A stretch of DNA of 64,000 nucleotides from Acidobacteriota bacterium (GTDB lineage: Bacteria > Acidobacteriota > Vicinamibacteria > Marinacidobacterales > Marinacidobacteraceae): positions 64,556 through 128,555 of the forward strand of contig JAJEIY010000046.1 in the NCBI GenBank assembly GCA_022828085.1. The letters run 5' to 3'. Below are positions 14,440-21,955 of the stretch, piece after piece. Position numbers and translations under genes: made by a program. Within the stretch, counting starts at the first letter, position 1. Each line of letters opens with the position of its first letter. The notes under the pieces were generated by a model that was not told where the DNA came from, did not search any database, and was given only the letters and a program-made list of their open reading frames with translations.

Positions 14440-15060
14440 ATGCTCGACCTCGAACAAGTCCGCCGCGCCTACTTCCACCCGCCAGACGACGAACACCTGC
14501 GCCCCGCCACGCGCGAGGAACATATCGCGCGCCGAGAGCGCAACGCGGTCCGGCTTTGCCTTGCTGCCGGCAGAGATCCGCGCGCCGAAGGCCTCGGGGA
14601 ACATGGCTCTCTCATCGGCGGCCCGGGCAAGCCCCTCCGGTTCGCCAGTCACGATGCGAAACTCGAATACGCCCAGCCTTGGACCCCGCTCCCGCTATCG
14701 TGGTTCTCGTACACCCGAGCGCTCGTGCGGCCACCGGGGGAAACGCCGGCCGATCATCCGCTGCTCACCCTCCTGATCGGGACGCACCTGGCGGGCTATC
14801 CGGACCGGCCGACCGCCGAAGAGCTCGCCCAGATCTTCCGCGCTGACGATCCCACCGCGCGGGATCGCTCCATCCTCTACCACGTCCTGGGCTGCATTGA
14901 TCCCTGGCACCTGCCGCGCCTGCTCTTTGACGAACGGCTCTCCATTTTCGAACTCGCCCGGGCGATCCACTTCTCGCGCATCCGCCGCCCGCAGGTGATC
15001 GACTGGCTCCACATGTTTGCCGTCCCCCCCGAACACGCCCCCGCAGCAGACCAGCACTAG
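14440..15060 (+). CDS. Unrecognised partner protein, copy 1
   Basis: The 206-residue soluble protein defines a family seen three times in this window. Shared blocks are an N-terminal MLDLEQVRRAYFHPP, a central GLGEHGSLIGGPGKP, HLAGYPDRPT near residue 120, and a C-terminal helical stretch ending in a WLHMFAVPPE-like motif. It always follows the AbiEii-like gene or another copy of itself. A role as antitoxin, specificity factor or substrate partner is inferred only from the pairing. I recognise no catalytic motif. Confidence 0.7.
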   Translation: MLDLEQVRRAYFHPPDDEHLRPATREEHIARRERNAVRLCLAAGRDPRAEGLGEHGSLIGGPGKPLRFASHDAKLEYAQPWTPLPLSWFSYTRALVRPPGETPADHPLLTLLIGTHLAGYPDRPTAEELAQIFRADDPTARDRSILYHVLGCIDPWHLPRLLFDERLSIFELARAIHFSRIRRPQVIDWLHMFAVPPEHAPAADQH

Positions 15061-15614
15061 CCCACCACGCGCTTCCTCTCCGCGCTCCGGCCACCACGGA
15101 AGTCCGACGACGATTCTCCTCAGGACGTTCCGGAACTTGCCACCCCCGAAGCCCTGGCACTGATCCGCGCCTGGGCGACACCCACATCCGGCCGCTCCGG
15201 ACTCTCCTTTCGGCCAAACACACCCGAAAAACGCCCGATCAGCCCAATTTCGTGGCCCCAGGAGCCTTCCAATGCATCTTTTCACGGGTAACCACCCGTT
15301 CGAAGCGAATCTGGGCCTCTCTCACCGCCCAAATTCCCCCGTTTTATGTCCAATCGGCCGAATTCGTCGGAATCTAGCCCGTTGTCGGCGTGGACCCGGA
15401 CTCCTCGAGGATCTGCGCAGGCCCACGTGTGCCCGAATTCGCACTCTCCGGCCGAGGCCGGCCCGCCCTCAGCTTCCGATAACAACACCCCTCCGGGCTC
15501 CGCTGCCCGCGCCCTTCCCGGCCTCTCGCCGGCGAAACACGCCGCCGCCGAGCTTCCGGCGTGTTCGGGGTCTTACCCGAACACCGGCCGGAAGCCCGTC
15601 CGGATCCGCGCCCG
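15061..15614 (+). other. Intergenic region with inverted repeats
   Basis: No convincing gene is seen in these roughly 550 bases. They contain a six-base hairpin (ACGGGT/ACCCGT, 15284-15299), a TTCCGATAA motif near 15474 that recurs near the element's right end, and two overlapping hairpins at 15536-15584. The stretch around 15340-15380 is less GC-rich than its surroundings. The features would suit an origin of transfer or a regulatory region, but there is no relaxase in the window to match it with. Confidence 0.45.
15536..15584. repeat. Two mutually exclusive hairpins
   Basis: Arm AACACGCCG (15536-15544) pairs with CGGCGTGTT (15557-15565). GTGTTCGGG (15561-15569) pairs with CCCGAACAC (15576-15584) around a GTCTTA loop. 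The two stems share bases 15561-15565 and so cannot form together. That is the geometry of an attenuator or switch, although no leader gene is evident. Confidence 0.55.
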
Positions 15615-15893
15615 TCAGTGCCGCCGGACTTCTTTCACCCGTTCCAACCCGGCGGCCTGCATCGCGACCACTAGCGCCACCATCCACTCTTCGAACCCGG
15701 CCGGGTCGTGCCGCCTCTGCGCCGACAAAATGGCGTTCGTCCCTGTCGGATACCGCTCCAACCACTCCCAAGTAGTCACCCAGCCGCACTCTGCGCACCG
15801 GACACCCCGATCGCCCGGCGCCGGCGTTTTCCAGCCGGCGACTGCACACCCGCAAATCCCCCTCGCGGCTTCCGCCATCTCGGCCGCTTCCAT
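15615..15893 (-). CDS. Small protein with zinc-ribbon-like cysteines
   Basis: The 92-residue minus-strand product has CGC near residues 14-16 and a CAEC motif near 33-36, which could bind zinc. A helical C-terminal half follows (ERYPTGTNAIL, then EEWMVALVVAMQAAGLE). A purine-rich GAAGGA lies directly before the ATG. It diverges from the DUF1640-like/integrase operon. No family is recognised; coding potential is judged from the cysteine pairs and the amphipathic helices. Confidence 0.5.
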   Translation of the reverse strand: MEAAEMAEAARGICGCAVAGWKTPAPGDRGVRCAECGWVTTWEWLERYPTGTNAILSAQRRHDPAGFEEWMVALVVAMQAAGLERVKEVRRH

Positions 15894-15974
15894 TCCTTCA
15901 TCCTACCCCCAACAAGCTTCGGATAAAAAGGATTATCGCAGCCCCTTTGCTACACTCACCAGCAGGAGATTCTG

Positions 15975-16232
15975 ATGGCCTACACCCTCGACACCGCTGC
16001 GGCGACTGAGCGGATCATCGCCGCCGGCGCGGACCCCGCTCTCGCCCGTGCCATCATCGCCGAAGTCGCCAGCGCCGATGATGCTCAGCGCGCTGACCTC
16101 GCCACTCGCGCCGACCTCCGCGCCCTCCGCTCCGACCTCGAAGCCGCGATCATCGCCAGCGAGCGTCGCTCCCTCATCGCCGCCCTCGCTATCGCTGGTG
16201 TCTTGTTCGCCGCCCTCCGGTTGACCGGATGA
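15975..16232 (+). CDS. DUF1640-like small coiled-coil membrane protein
   Basis: The 85-residue protein has a helical, coiled-coil-forming body (SADDAQRADLATRADLRAL) and a C-terminal membrane helix (residues about 68-82). An AGGAG ribosome binding site precedes the ATG. The stop overlaps the integrase start (ATGA), so the two are co-translated. Such short coiled-coil anchors are common but functionally obscure. The upstream stretch contains TTCGGATAA (15919-15927), the complement of the TTATCCGAA motif at the right end of the element. Confidence 0.6.
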   Translation: MAYTLDTAAATERIIAAGADPALARAIIAEVASADDAQRADLATRADLRALRSDLEAAIIASERRSLIAALAIAGVLFAALRLTG

Positions 16233-17194
16233 CTGGCCGCGCGGCCGCGCTCGTTCCCTTCGAACACCCGGCGCGGCTCGCTGTCCTGCGCGACGCCGGC
16301 CCCCAAGCCTGCTTCGCCGCGGAGGAATTCTTCACCGCGCGGATCCGGAACCCGCACACGCGCAAGGCCTACGCCATCCCGGTGCGACGATTCCTCCACT
16401 GGCTGGCTGCGCAGGACATCTCCCTCGTGGATACCACCCCCGGACACGCCGCGCGCTTCCTGGACGCCTACGGCGGCTCCATCCCCACCCAGAAACTCGC
16501 GCTTTCCGCGCTCCGGCACTTCTTCGACGTTCTCACGCTCCGCCATGCGGTCGTCATCAACCCCTTCCAGTCCGTCCGGCCACCGCGTTCCGAATCCCGC
16601 GAAGGCAAGACCCCCGAGATCACTGTCGCCCAGACACGCGACCTCATCGCTTCCATAGACGCGTCCTCGAGGCCCGGCGTGCGCGACCGAGCCATCCTCG
16701 GCACCCTCATTTATACCGGCGCCCGGGCCGGTGCCGTCGCCGCGCTCCGACTCCAGGACCTCCGCAACTACGGCGACCACCGAACGCTGCGCATGCGCGA
16801 AAAACGCGGCAAGCAGCGCGAAATCCCCGTCCGCATCGACCTCGACGCCTGGATCGCCGCCTACCTGGCCGCCGCCCAGATCCGCGACCAGCCCCAGGAC
16901 ACCCCCCTCTTCCGCGTCATCGCCCCGGGCTCGCCCACGGGGTTCGGCGACGCCGGCATCGAACCATGGACCCTGCGTTCCATGCTCAAGCGCCGGCTCC
17001 GGGCGGCGGGACTCCCGAGCTTCATCACCGTCCACAGCTTCCGGGCCATGGTCATCACCGACCTCCTCGACCAGGGCGTCCCCATGGAGGACGTCCAATA
17101 CCTGGTCGGCCATTCGGATCCCTCCACAACTCAGCTCTACGACCGGCGGAGCAGATCCGTCAGCCGCAACATCGTCGAGCGGATCTCCGTCTGA
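16229..17194 (+). CDS. int: Tyrosine recombinase (integrase)
   Basis: The 321-residue protein has an N-terminal SAM-like core-binding domain (about residues 25-115) and a C-terminal catalytic domain. Likely catalytic residues are R166 (in YTGARAGAV), K195, H269-x-x-R272 (HSFR), H295 (LVGHSDPS) and nucleophile Y304 (QLYDRR). It would integrate or excise the element, or resolve dimers. The gene starts within the stop of the DUF1640-like gene and its own stop overlaps the nucleotidyltransferase start (TGATG at 17192-17196). The enzyme class is certain; its target site is unknown. Confidence 0.92.
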   Translation: MTGRAAALVPFEHPARLAVLRDAGPQACFAAEEFFTARIRNPHTRKAYAIPVRRFLHWLAAQDISLVDTTPGHAARFLDAYGGSIPTQKLALSALRHFFDVLTLRHAVVINPFQSVRPPRSESREGKTPEITVAQTRDLIASIDASSRPGVRDRAILGTLIYTGARAGAVAALRLQDLRNYGDHRTLRMREKRGKQREIPVRIDLDAWIAAYLAAAQIRDQPQDTPLFRVIAPGSPTGFGDAGIEPWTLRSMLKRRLRAAGLPSFITVHSFRAMVITDLLDQGVPMEDVQYLVGHSDPSTTQLYDRRSRSVSRNIVERISV

Positions 17195-17919
17195 TGGCGG
17201 AATACGACCTTCCCCCCGGTCCGGCCGAACTCTTCGAGGCCGTCCGCGAGGCCTTCGGAGAGCACCTGGGCGGAGAACAGCACATGCGTCTAGGCGGAGG
17301 CACTGCCCTAGCGCTCCGCTGGGCGCACCGACACAGCACGGACGTGGACCTCTTCACCGATCAGGAGTCTTACAGCCGGCTCTGGGAACGCCGCGACGCG
17401 TTCCGGCGCACCATCGAGCAGCGGGCCGGCCCCGCCGAAGTCCTCACCGTGCTTCGCTGGAACACCAAGATCATTCTGCGGGGCGGCGAGGTCACCCTCT
17501 TTACCAGCCCTCCATGGACCGACCAGCCGCGCTCCGTCGATACGGTCCGCGGCACCCTCGTGCCGCTCGAAACCAACGCCGAGATACTCGTAAAAAAGCT
17601 CGCAGGCCGGATGCTGGACTCCGAAAGATTGCTGGCGCGGGACCTCTACGACTTCGCCGTCGCCCGACACCTCGACTCCGCCGCAGTCAAGGCCGCCGTG
17701 AAAAACACCGACGTCTCGGACCTCAAGCAACTGAAGCGCGAACTCCAGAGCCTCCCAGAGGGCTGGATGCAGCGAACCGACCAGCGTGCGCTCATCCGCC
17801 CTGCTTACCCCGACGAGGCGAAGGACCCTGCTCCCTTTGTCGCTGACCAGGTCCTGCGCGAGATTCTGTCCAGAACACCGTCGCGTCTCGAACGCTCCAC
17901 TCCTGCCTGGGAGCGCTGA
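17194..17919 (+). CDS. AbiEii/AbiGii-like nucleotidyltransferase, copy 2
   Basis: The 241-residue paralogue of the protein at 13743 has the same GGGTALA (34-40) and HRHSTDVDLF with D50/D52. Similarity continues along the whole chain (for example SVDTVRGTLVPLE, LAGRML and RDLYDFAVARH). It is translationally coupled to the integrase through a TGATG overlap and followed eight bases later by the second partner copy. The differences from copy 1 are spread evenly, so the duplication is not recent or the modules arrived separately. Confidence 0.8.
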   Translation: MAEYDLPPGPAELFEAVREAFGEHLGGEQHMRLGGGTALALRWAHRHSTDVDLFTDQESYSRLWERRDAFRRTIEQRAGPAEVLTVLRWNTKIILRGGEVTLFTSPPWTDQPRSVDTVRGTLVPLETNAEILVKKLAGRMLDSERLLARDLYDFAVARHLDSAAVKAAVKNTDVSDLKQLKRELQSLPEGWMQRTDQRALIRPAYPDEAKDPAPFVADQVLREILSRTPSRLERSTPAWER

Positions 17920-17927
17920 CACTTCCG

Positions 17928-18533
17928 ATGCTCGACATTGCAAAGATCCGCCACCATTACTTCAACCCGTCAGCCGAGGATTCGACACGGTTCCCCTCCC
18001 GCGAGGAGCTGTACGCCCGCGCGGAGCGACGCGCCGTCGAGCTTTGCATCCTGACCGGGGGAGACCCTCGCGAGGACGGCCTCGGCGAACACGGTGCCCT
18101 CATCGGGGGGGAGGGAAAGCCTCCTCGCCACATCTCCCGGGACCCGGAACTAGCGGATCGCGTCCCCTTTCCCCTCACCTGGTTCCAGCATCCGAAAGCC
18201 CTTTCGAAGCCCCCCACTCCCCCGGAACGAGTGCGCGGATTTTTCGCGCACCTGTCCGGTGGCCATCTCGCGGGCTATCCGGACAGGCCCACCGGGGCAG
18301 AGTTGGCCCGGATTTTCCGGGCCACGCGAATGACGGACGTCGAACGCGACCAGGTCTGGCACGTCTTCGCCTGCATCCACCTCTGGGATCTTCCCGGGCT
18401 CCTCTCTGCCGGAGGCATGTCCGTCTACGAGGTCGCCCGCGCCATCCGTCTCTCCCTGACGTTACGACCCCACGTCGTAGCCTGGATCAACCTCTTCGGT
18501 GTTCCGCCGGAGGAGAGTGCCCCGGAGCACTGA
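17928..18533 (+). CDS. Unrecognised partner protein, copy 2
   Basis: The 201-residue homologue of the protein at 14440 has MLDIAKIRHHYFNPS at the start, GLGEHGALIGGEGKP in the middle and HLAGYPDRPTGAELARIFRA near residue 120. It ends in HVVAWINLFGVPPEE. It follows the copy-2 nucleotidyltransferase by eight bases, repeating the gene order of copy 1. A third, broken copy starts ten bases downstream. The function is unknown. Confidence 0.7.
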   Translation: MLDIAKIRHHYFNPSAEDSTRFPSREELYARAERRAVELCILTGGDPREDGLGEHGALIGGEGKPPRHISRDPELADRVPFPLTWFQHPKALSKPPTPPERVRGFFAHLSGGHLAGYPDRPTGAELARIFRATRMTDVERDQVWHVFACIHLWDLPGLLSAGGMSVYEVARAIRLSLTLRPHVVAWINLFGVPPEESAPEH

Positions 18534-18542
18534 ACGCGCACG

Positions 18543-19164
18543 ATGCTCGACCTTGCGAAGGTCCGCCGCCTCTACTTCAACCCCCCGCCGGACGACCCCG
18601 AGCGCGAGCCCACCCGGGAAGAACTCTGGGCCCGAGCAGAAAGCCGCGCGGTCGAGGCCTGTCTCCGCTGGGGAGGCGACCCCAAAGCGGAGGGGCTCGG
18701 CGAACATGGTGCTCTCATCGGCGGCCGGGGCAAACCGTTGCGGCGACTCACCTCGAATCCCGAGCGGAGCCTCCGCCGGCGCCCGCTTCCCCTGGCCTGG
18801 TTCGACACCCCTCGCGCCCGGGCGCGGCCGCCAGAACTCCGAAGAGATCCCACCATCTTGTGAGCACCTCTCGGCAGCTCATCTCGCTGGCTATCCGGAC
18901 CGGCCCTTCGGCGCTGCGCTCGCCCGCATTTTCCGCTCGCCCGAGCTTTCAGCGGTGGAACGCGACCAGCTCCGGCATATCTTTGCCTGCATCCGTCTCC
19001 GGGATCTCGGCCATCTTCTTGGCTGGGGCGGCCTCTCTGTCTACGAAGCTGCTCGCGCCGTCCACCTCTCTGGAACTCGACGTGGCGACGTCGTCGCATG
19101 GATAAACCAGTTCGCCGCCCGCCCCAAACCCGCCGGGCGACAAGCACAGGAACACACACCATGA
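18543..19164 (+). pseudogene. Unrecognised partner protein, copy 3, frameshifted
   Basis: The first part (18543-18863) encodes the family start MLDLAKVRRLYFNPP and GLGEHGALIGGRGKP, then runs into a stop. The rest of the family, including HLAGYPDRP and DVVAWINQFAARP, is in the +1 frame and reaches the stop at 19164. The shift lies near 18830-18862 and equals one extra base. Copies 1 and 2 are intact. It is either a decayed copy or a sequencing error in a GC-rich stretch. No nucleotidyltransferase accompanies this copy. Confidence 0.7.
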
Positions 19165-20678
19165 ATTCCACTCGCTCTCTCGCCCTCCTCGCCGCCCTGG
19201 CCCTGGTCAGCTGCTCCTCTCCGGAAAACAAGGCGCGCTCTCTTGCGGCCGACCTCGAAGCTCGTATCGCGCGTGGTGAAGTCGATCTATCCGCATTTGA
19301 TAACGCCGTCGCAGAAGCTGGGTTTACACTCAACGAGGCGGCGGCGGTGAGCCACATCTTTCAGCCGGCCAGGGTTTGCCTATCCATCGCCCAACAACTC
19401 CGCGACTATGCTGAAAACAGCCGCACCAGCGCCGGCAGCCGGGTCCACCTTGAGCAAAATCCCCCCTCGCTCTCCTTCTCGTGGGGGCGCGGAACGCCCC
19501 CCGTGCCCACCCCGCTCGACGATCTCCGAGCCTCGGCGACCACCATCGTCGAAAAATTGCCGGCGCAAATTGACGAGCTCGTTCGCGCGCTACGTGCGCT
19601 CGCCGAGACCGAAGCCAACCCGTGCGTGTCCCAGCTGATCGACACGCAGATCGCCGCTTACTACGACGAGCACACAACCGCCGCCGCAGATCTCTCGCCC
19701 CTGATCGCCGCGGCCGACCGCACAGCCGTGGAATCCGGCCATCGCAACGCCACGATTCTCACCTACTACCTCGACGATTTCACCCAAGACATCAACCGCC
19801 TCAGGCGTCTGGCCGCCCAGCGACAATCGAGGTTACTGACGGACGACGAGCGGCGCGAGCAGCTGGAACAGGAGGCGCAGCAGCGGCACGAACAAATGGA
19901 GCAGCGCCGCCGCGAAGACGCCGAAAAAAGGGAACAGGCGCACATCGCGGCCGCCGCCCGGGCTGAAGAGATTCGGCCTCAGGCCGTTGCGGCGGTCGAA
20001 GCCGCCGCCGCTCGCCGCGACGAACTCCTGAACATCCTCCGGACTCTCGCCGAGGCCCAGCACTCCTTCGGCGAGCGCCGTCTCGTCGAACACGAAATCG
20101 CAAACCAAGAGCGTTCCGCGAATCGCCGCCTGACACAGATCCGCGCCCTCCTCAACGATCGCGACAATCTCGGCTCGATTGAGGCCGCCCTCAGCGAGGC
20201 CAACGTCATGGCCGACGGCCTTCAGCCCACGATCGAAAAAGCCAATGCGCGCCTCTCCTCCCTGCAGCGTTCGGGTGTTCCAGAAGCCGCAGCGTCCACC
20301 CCAGGATCTGCGCCTTCCCGCCAAGAAGCTTCGCCGGCAGACGCGCCGCCGATCTCAGCAGCGGCGGCTGCCCCAGAGCCCCCCACCATCGATGAAATCC
20401 GCGCCGAAGCCACTACGGCCATGAACGAGTTGGAGGCGCTCCACGACGAGCTGATCCGGATCCTCGAGGCGCGGATCGCCGCCGCTGCGGGCGACCCCGC
20501 GGCAACGAACAGTGCCACTAACGCCCTCACCCTCGCACAACTCGCCAAACGACAGGACATGGACCGGCTGCGCGGCGACGTCGCTGCCGACGCACAGTGG
20601 CGCCTCGAAGGGGCGATCAGCCACGCCGCGATCGTCCGAGACCAGCTCCAGGCACAAATCGCCGACCTGCAGCGGTGA
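19161..20678 (+). CDS. Coiled-coil lipoprotein sharing a domain with the GIY-YIG/TonB fusion
   Basis: The 505-residue product has a lipoprotein signal (LALVSC, cysteine at residue 18), so it is probably membrane-anchored and periplasmic. Long helical regions follow, including a glutamate/glutamine/arginine-rich coiled coil near residues 230-275 and an alanine/proline-rich linker near 375-408. Residues 409-505 match residues 258-353 of the fusion protein at 10189 closely (for example RQDMDRLR and WRLE at equivalent places). I chose the ATG at 19161 because it gives the signal peptide; the frame is open further upstream. The function is unknown. Confidence 0.7.
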   Translation: MNSTRSLALLAALALVSCSSPENKARSLAADLEARIARGEVDLSAFDNAVAEAGFTLNEAAAVSHIFQPARVCLSIAQQLRDYAENSRTSAGSRVHLEQNPPSLSFSWGRGTPPVPTPLDDLRASATTIVEKLPAQIDELVRALRALAETEANPCVSQLIDTQIAAYYDEHTTAAADLSPLIAAADRTAVESGHRNATILTYYLDDFTQDINRLRRLAAQRQSRLLTDDERREQLEQEAQQRHEQMEQRRREDAEKREQAHIAAAARAEEIRPQAVAAVEAAAARRDELLNILRTLAEAQHSFGERRLVEHEIANQERSANRRLTQIRALLNDRDNLGSIEAALSEANVMADGLQPTIEKANARLSSLQRSGVPEAAASTPGSAPSRQEASPADAPPISAAAAAPEPPTIDEIRAEATTAMNELEALHDELIRILEARIAAAAGDPAATNSATNALTLAQLAKRQDMDRLRGDVAADAQWRLEGAISHAAIVRDQLQAQIADLQR

Positions 20679-20713
20679 CCGCGCAATGGTGCCCACAATG
20701 GGCTACTCCTGAC

Positions 20714-20743
20714 TTGACGCTTCCCGGCCCATTCGGCTAGTAC
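20714..20743 (+). promoter_or_regulatory. Candidate sigma70-like promoter
   Basis: TTGACG at 20714-20719 and TAGTAC at 20738-20743 are separated by 18 bases, about 55 bases before the small zinc-ribbon gene. The -10 match is weak, so this is tentative. Confidence 0.3.
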
Positions 20744-20798
20744 GCTCCCCGCAAAGCTCGCGAACCCGGCGAACTCCAACCGATCCCCCGATCGGCCG

Positions 20799-21230
20799 AT
20801 GAGCACTCCACCCGCAGACTGCCCCGACTGCGGCGATACTTGCTGGGTCGACGCCAAGCGCCCCGACGGTTCCCCCGCCGTCGCCCCCTGCCCCACCTGC
20901 GTCCCCGATACTCCGGCGTCGCGGCCCCGGCACGAGCGCCAGGAACGTCTCCCTCTCGCCGCCGATCCGGTCCGTCTCGGCGCCCTCTTCGGGCTCCCTG
21001 ACAACGTCGCCAACAGCCCGACCGGTCTACCCTTTGCGCAACCCGTCGAGCACCGCCAGCGGCCCCAAGCCGCGCATGCACTCAACGCTGCACCCGGACC
21101 TTACTCATCCTTATCGGAAGTCGCGCCAGCGACTTTCGATAAGGATTTGCCTCGGCACACGGCCACGTTGCGCGCGACATCCGATAAGGGCGCGGTGCTT
21201 ATCCGAAGTTGCTGGCGCAACATCCGATAA
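20799..21230 (+). CDS. Small zinc-ribbon-like protein with repeat-encoded C-terminus
   Basis: The 143-residue frame starts with a probable zinc site: CPDCG (residues 8-12) and CPTC (31-34). A short basic and proline-rich linker follows. From about residue 104 the protein is encoded by the inverted repeats at 21109-21232, and the frame ends inside them. The real protein was perhaps shorter or had a different tail before the repeats inserted. The family is not recognised. It is the last gene that looks like part of the mobile element. Confidence 0.5.
   Translation: MSTPPADCPDCGDTCWVDAKRPDGSPAVAPCPTCVPDTPASRPRHERQERLPLAADPVRLGALFGLPDNVANSPTGLPFAQPVEHRQRPQAAHALNAAPGPYSSLSEVAPATFDKDLPRHTATLRATSDKGAVLIRSCWRNIR
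21109..21144. repeat. REP-like inverted repeat 1
   Basis: The left arm CCTTATCGGAAGTCGC (21109-21124) pairs with the right arm at 21129-21144 at 15 of 16 positions around a GCCA loop. The element is closely related, in opposite orientation, to the repeat at 21197-21232. Confidence 0.85.
21174..21189. repeat. REP-like half repeat
   Basis: This single arm (GCGACATCCGATAAGG) resembles the right arm of the flanking inverted repeats. It suggests a degenerate or partial copy between the two full ones. Confidence 0.6.
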
Positions 21231-21232
21231 GC
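21197..21232. repeat. REP-like inverted repeat 2
   Basis: The left arm GCTTATCCGAAGTTGC (21197-21212) pairs with the right arm at 21217-21232 at 14 of 16 positions around a TGGC loop. Its complement closely matches repeat 1. The pair may be a REP/BIME-type dispersed element or recombinase-related sites at the element end. Confidence 0.85.
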
Positions 21233-21305
21233 GCGCCCGGCCGGATCTACGGGCCCCCGGGGTCGCGAGGCGGGGTTCGCTGCGGCCGAGGCAACTCCAG
21301 AGGCC

Positions 21306-21325
21306 AATGTCGGCGCGCCGACATT
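21306..21325. repeat. 20-base perfect palindrome
   Basis: AATGTCGGCG is followed directly by its exact complement, with no loop. It lies about 30 bases after the 3' end of the minus-strand SRPBCC gene, at the boundary between the mobile and chromosomal halves. It could be a protein-binding site or the core of a terminator. Confidence 0.6.
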
Positions 21326-21353
21326 CCCGGCGAGGACCGCCGGCCGCGTGCCG

Positions 21354-21818
21354 TCAGTCGTCCGGTGAACCGAACCGCTCCCGGAGCCGCGCCGTGCGAT
21401 ACGCGAAGATCCGTTCGAGGTCGGGGGCCACCAGGTAGCGGTCGATCAGCCAGCCTCCGGGCGCCTCGTAGCGCACCTCGTCGGAAGCGATCACCACCGG
21501 TTCCCTGCCCGGGCGCTCTTCGATATCGAACCGGTGCTCGTGAATCCAGCTTCGGTAGGGCCCGATCACCTGTTCGTCCACGAAGCGATGCGGCGGTTCC
21601 CAGGCGGTGATCTCGCTGCGCCAGCGAAGCGGTAGACCGTGAAGACGCAGCCGATAGTCGATCTGCGTGCCGCGGGCCATCCGGATCTCGCCTTCGGTCA
21701 GGACCCGGAAGCGGAGCCAGGGCGGCGTGAGCACTTCCAGGTTCCCGGCATTCGAAAAGAAGCCAAACACCGCATCCGGCGGCGCCGCCAGTGCTACGGA
21801 ACATCGAAGGACCGGCAT
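21354..21818 (-). CDS. SRPBCC-family protein (START-like fold)
   Basis: The 154-residue protein has the typical SRPBCC pattern: an opening VALAAPPDAVFGFFSNAGNLEVLTP helix-grip segment, a FRVL...GTQIDYRLRLHGLP strand pair and a C-terminal long helix after VAPDLERIFAYR. These are small hydrophobic-ligand-binding proteins; some act as cyclases or hydrolases. No catalytic residues identify a substrate. It is the first clearly chromosomal gene to the right of the mobile element. It diverges from the next gene. Confidence 0.8.
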   Translation of the reverse strand: MPVLRCSVALAAPPDAVFGFFSNAGNLEVLTPPWLRFRVLTEGEIRMARGTQIDYRLRLHGLPLRWRSEITAWEPPHRFVDEQVIGPYRSWIHEHRFDIEERPGREPVVIASDEVRYEAPGGWLIDRYLVAPDLERIFAYRTARLRERFGSPDD

Positions 21819-21955
21819 GCGTTCCTGATGCTAACCTTCCCCGGTTACTCCTCTTGACGCGCTGAGCGGGCGGCGCCAGACCGGTGGCCTACCCACCCGC
21901 CGTCCTCCGAAACGAAGTCCCGGCCGAGAGTGGCGGGCACGAGGCAACATTCGGC

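Noticed and set aside
15282-15488. 68-residue minus-strand frame in the intergenic region
   Set aside because: No ribosome binding site, domain or coupling to a neighbour; not supported.
15061-15614. Possible origin of transfer
   Set aside because: Inverted repeats are present, but no relaxase is in the window and no known nic motif is recognised, so it was not called as an oriT.
21100-21350. tRNA gene or attachment core at the element end
   Set aside because: No cloverleaf or T-arm motif was found and no direct repeat partner lies in the window.
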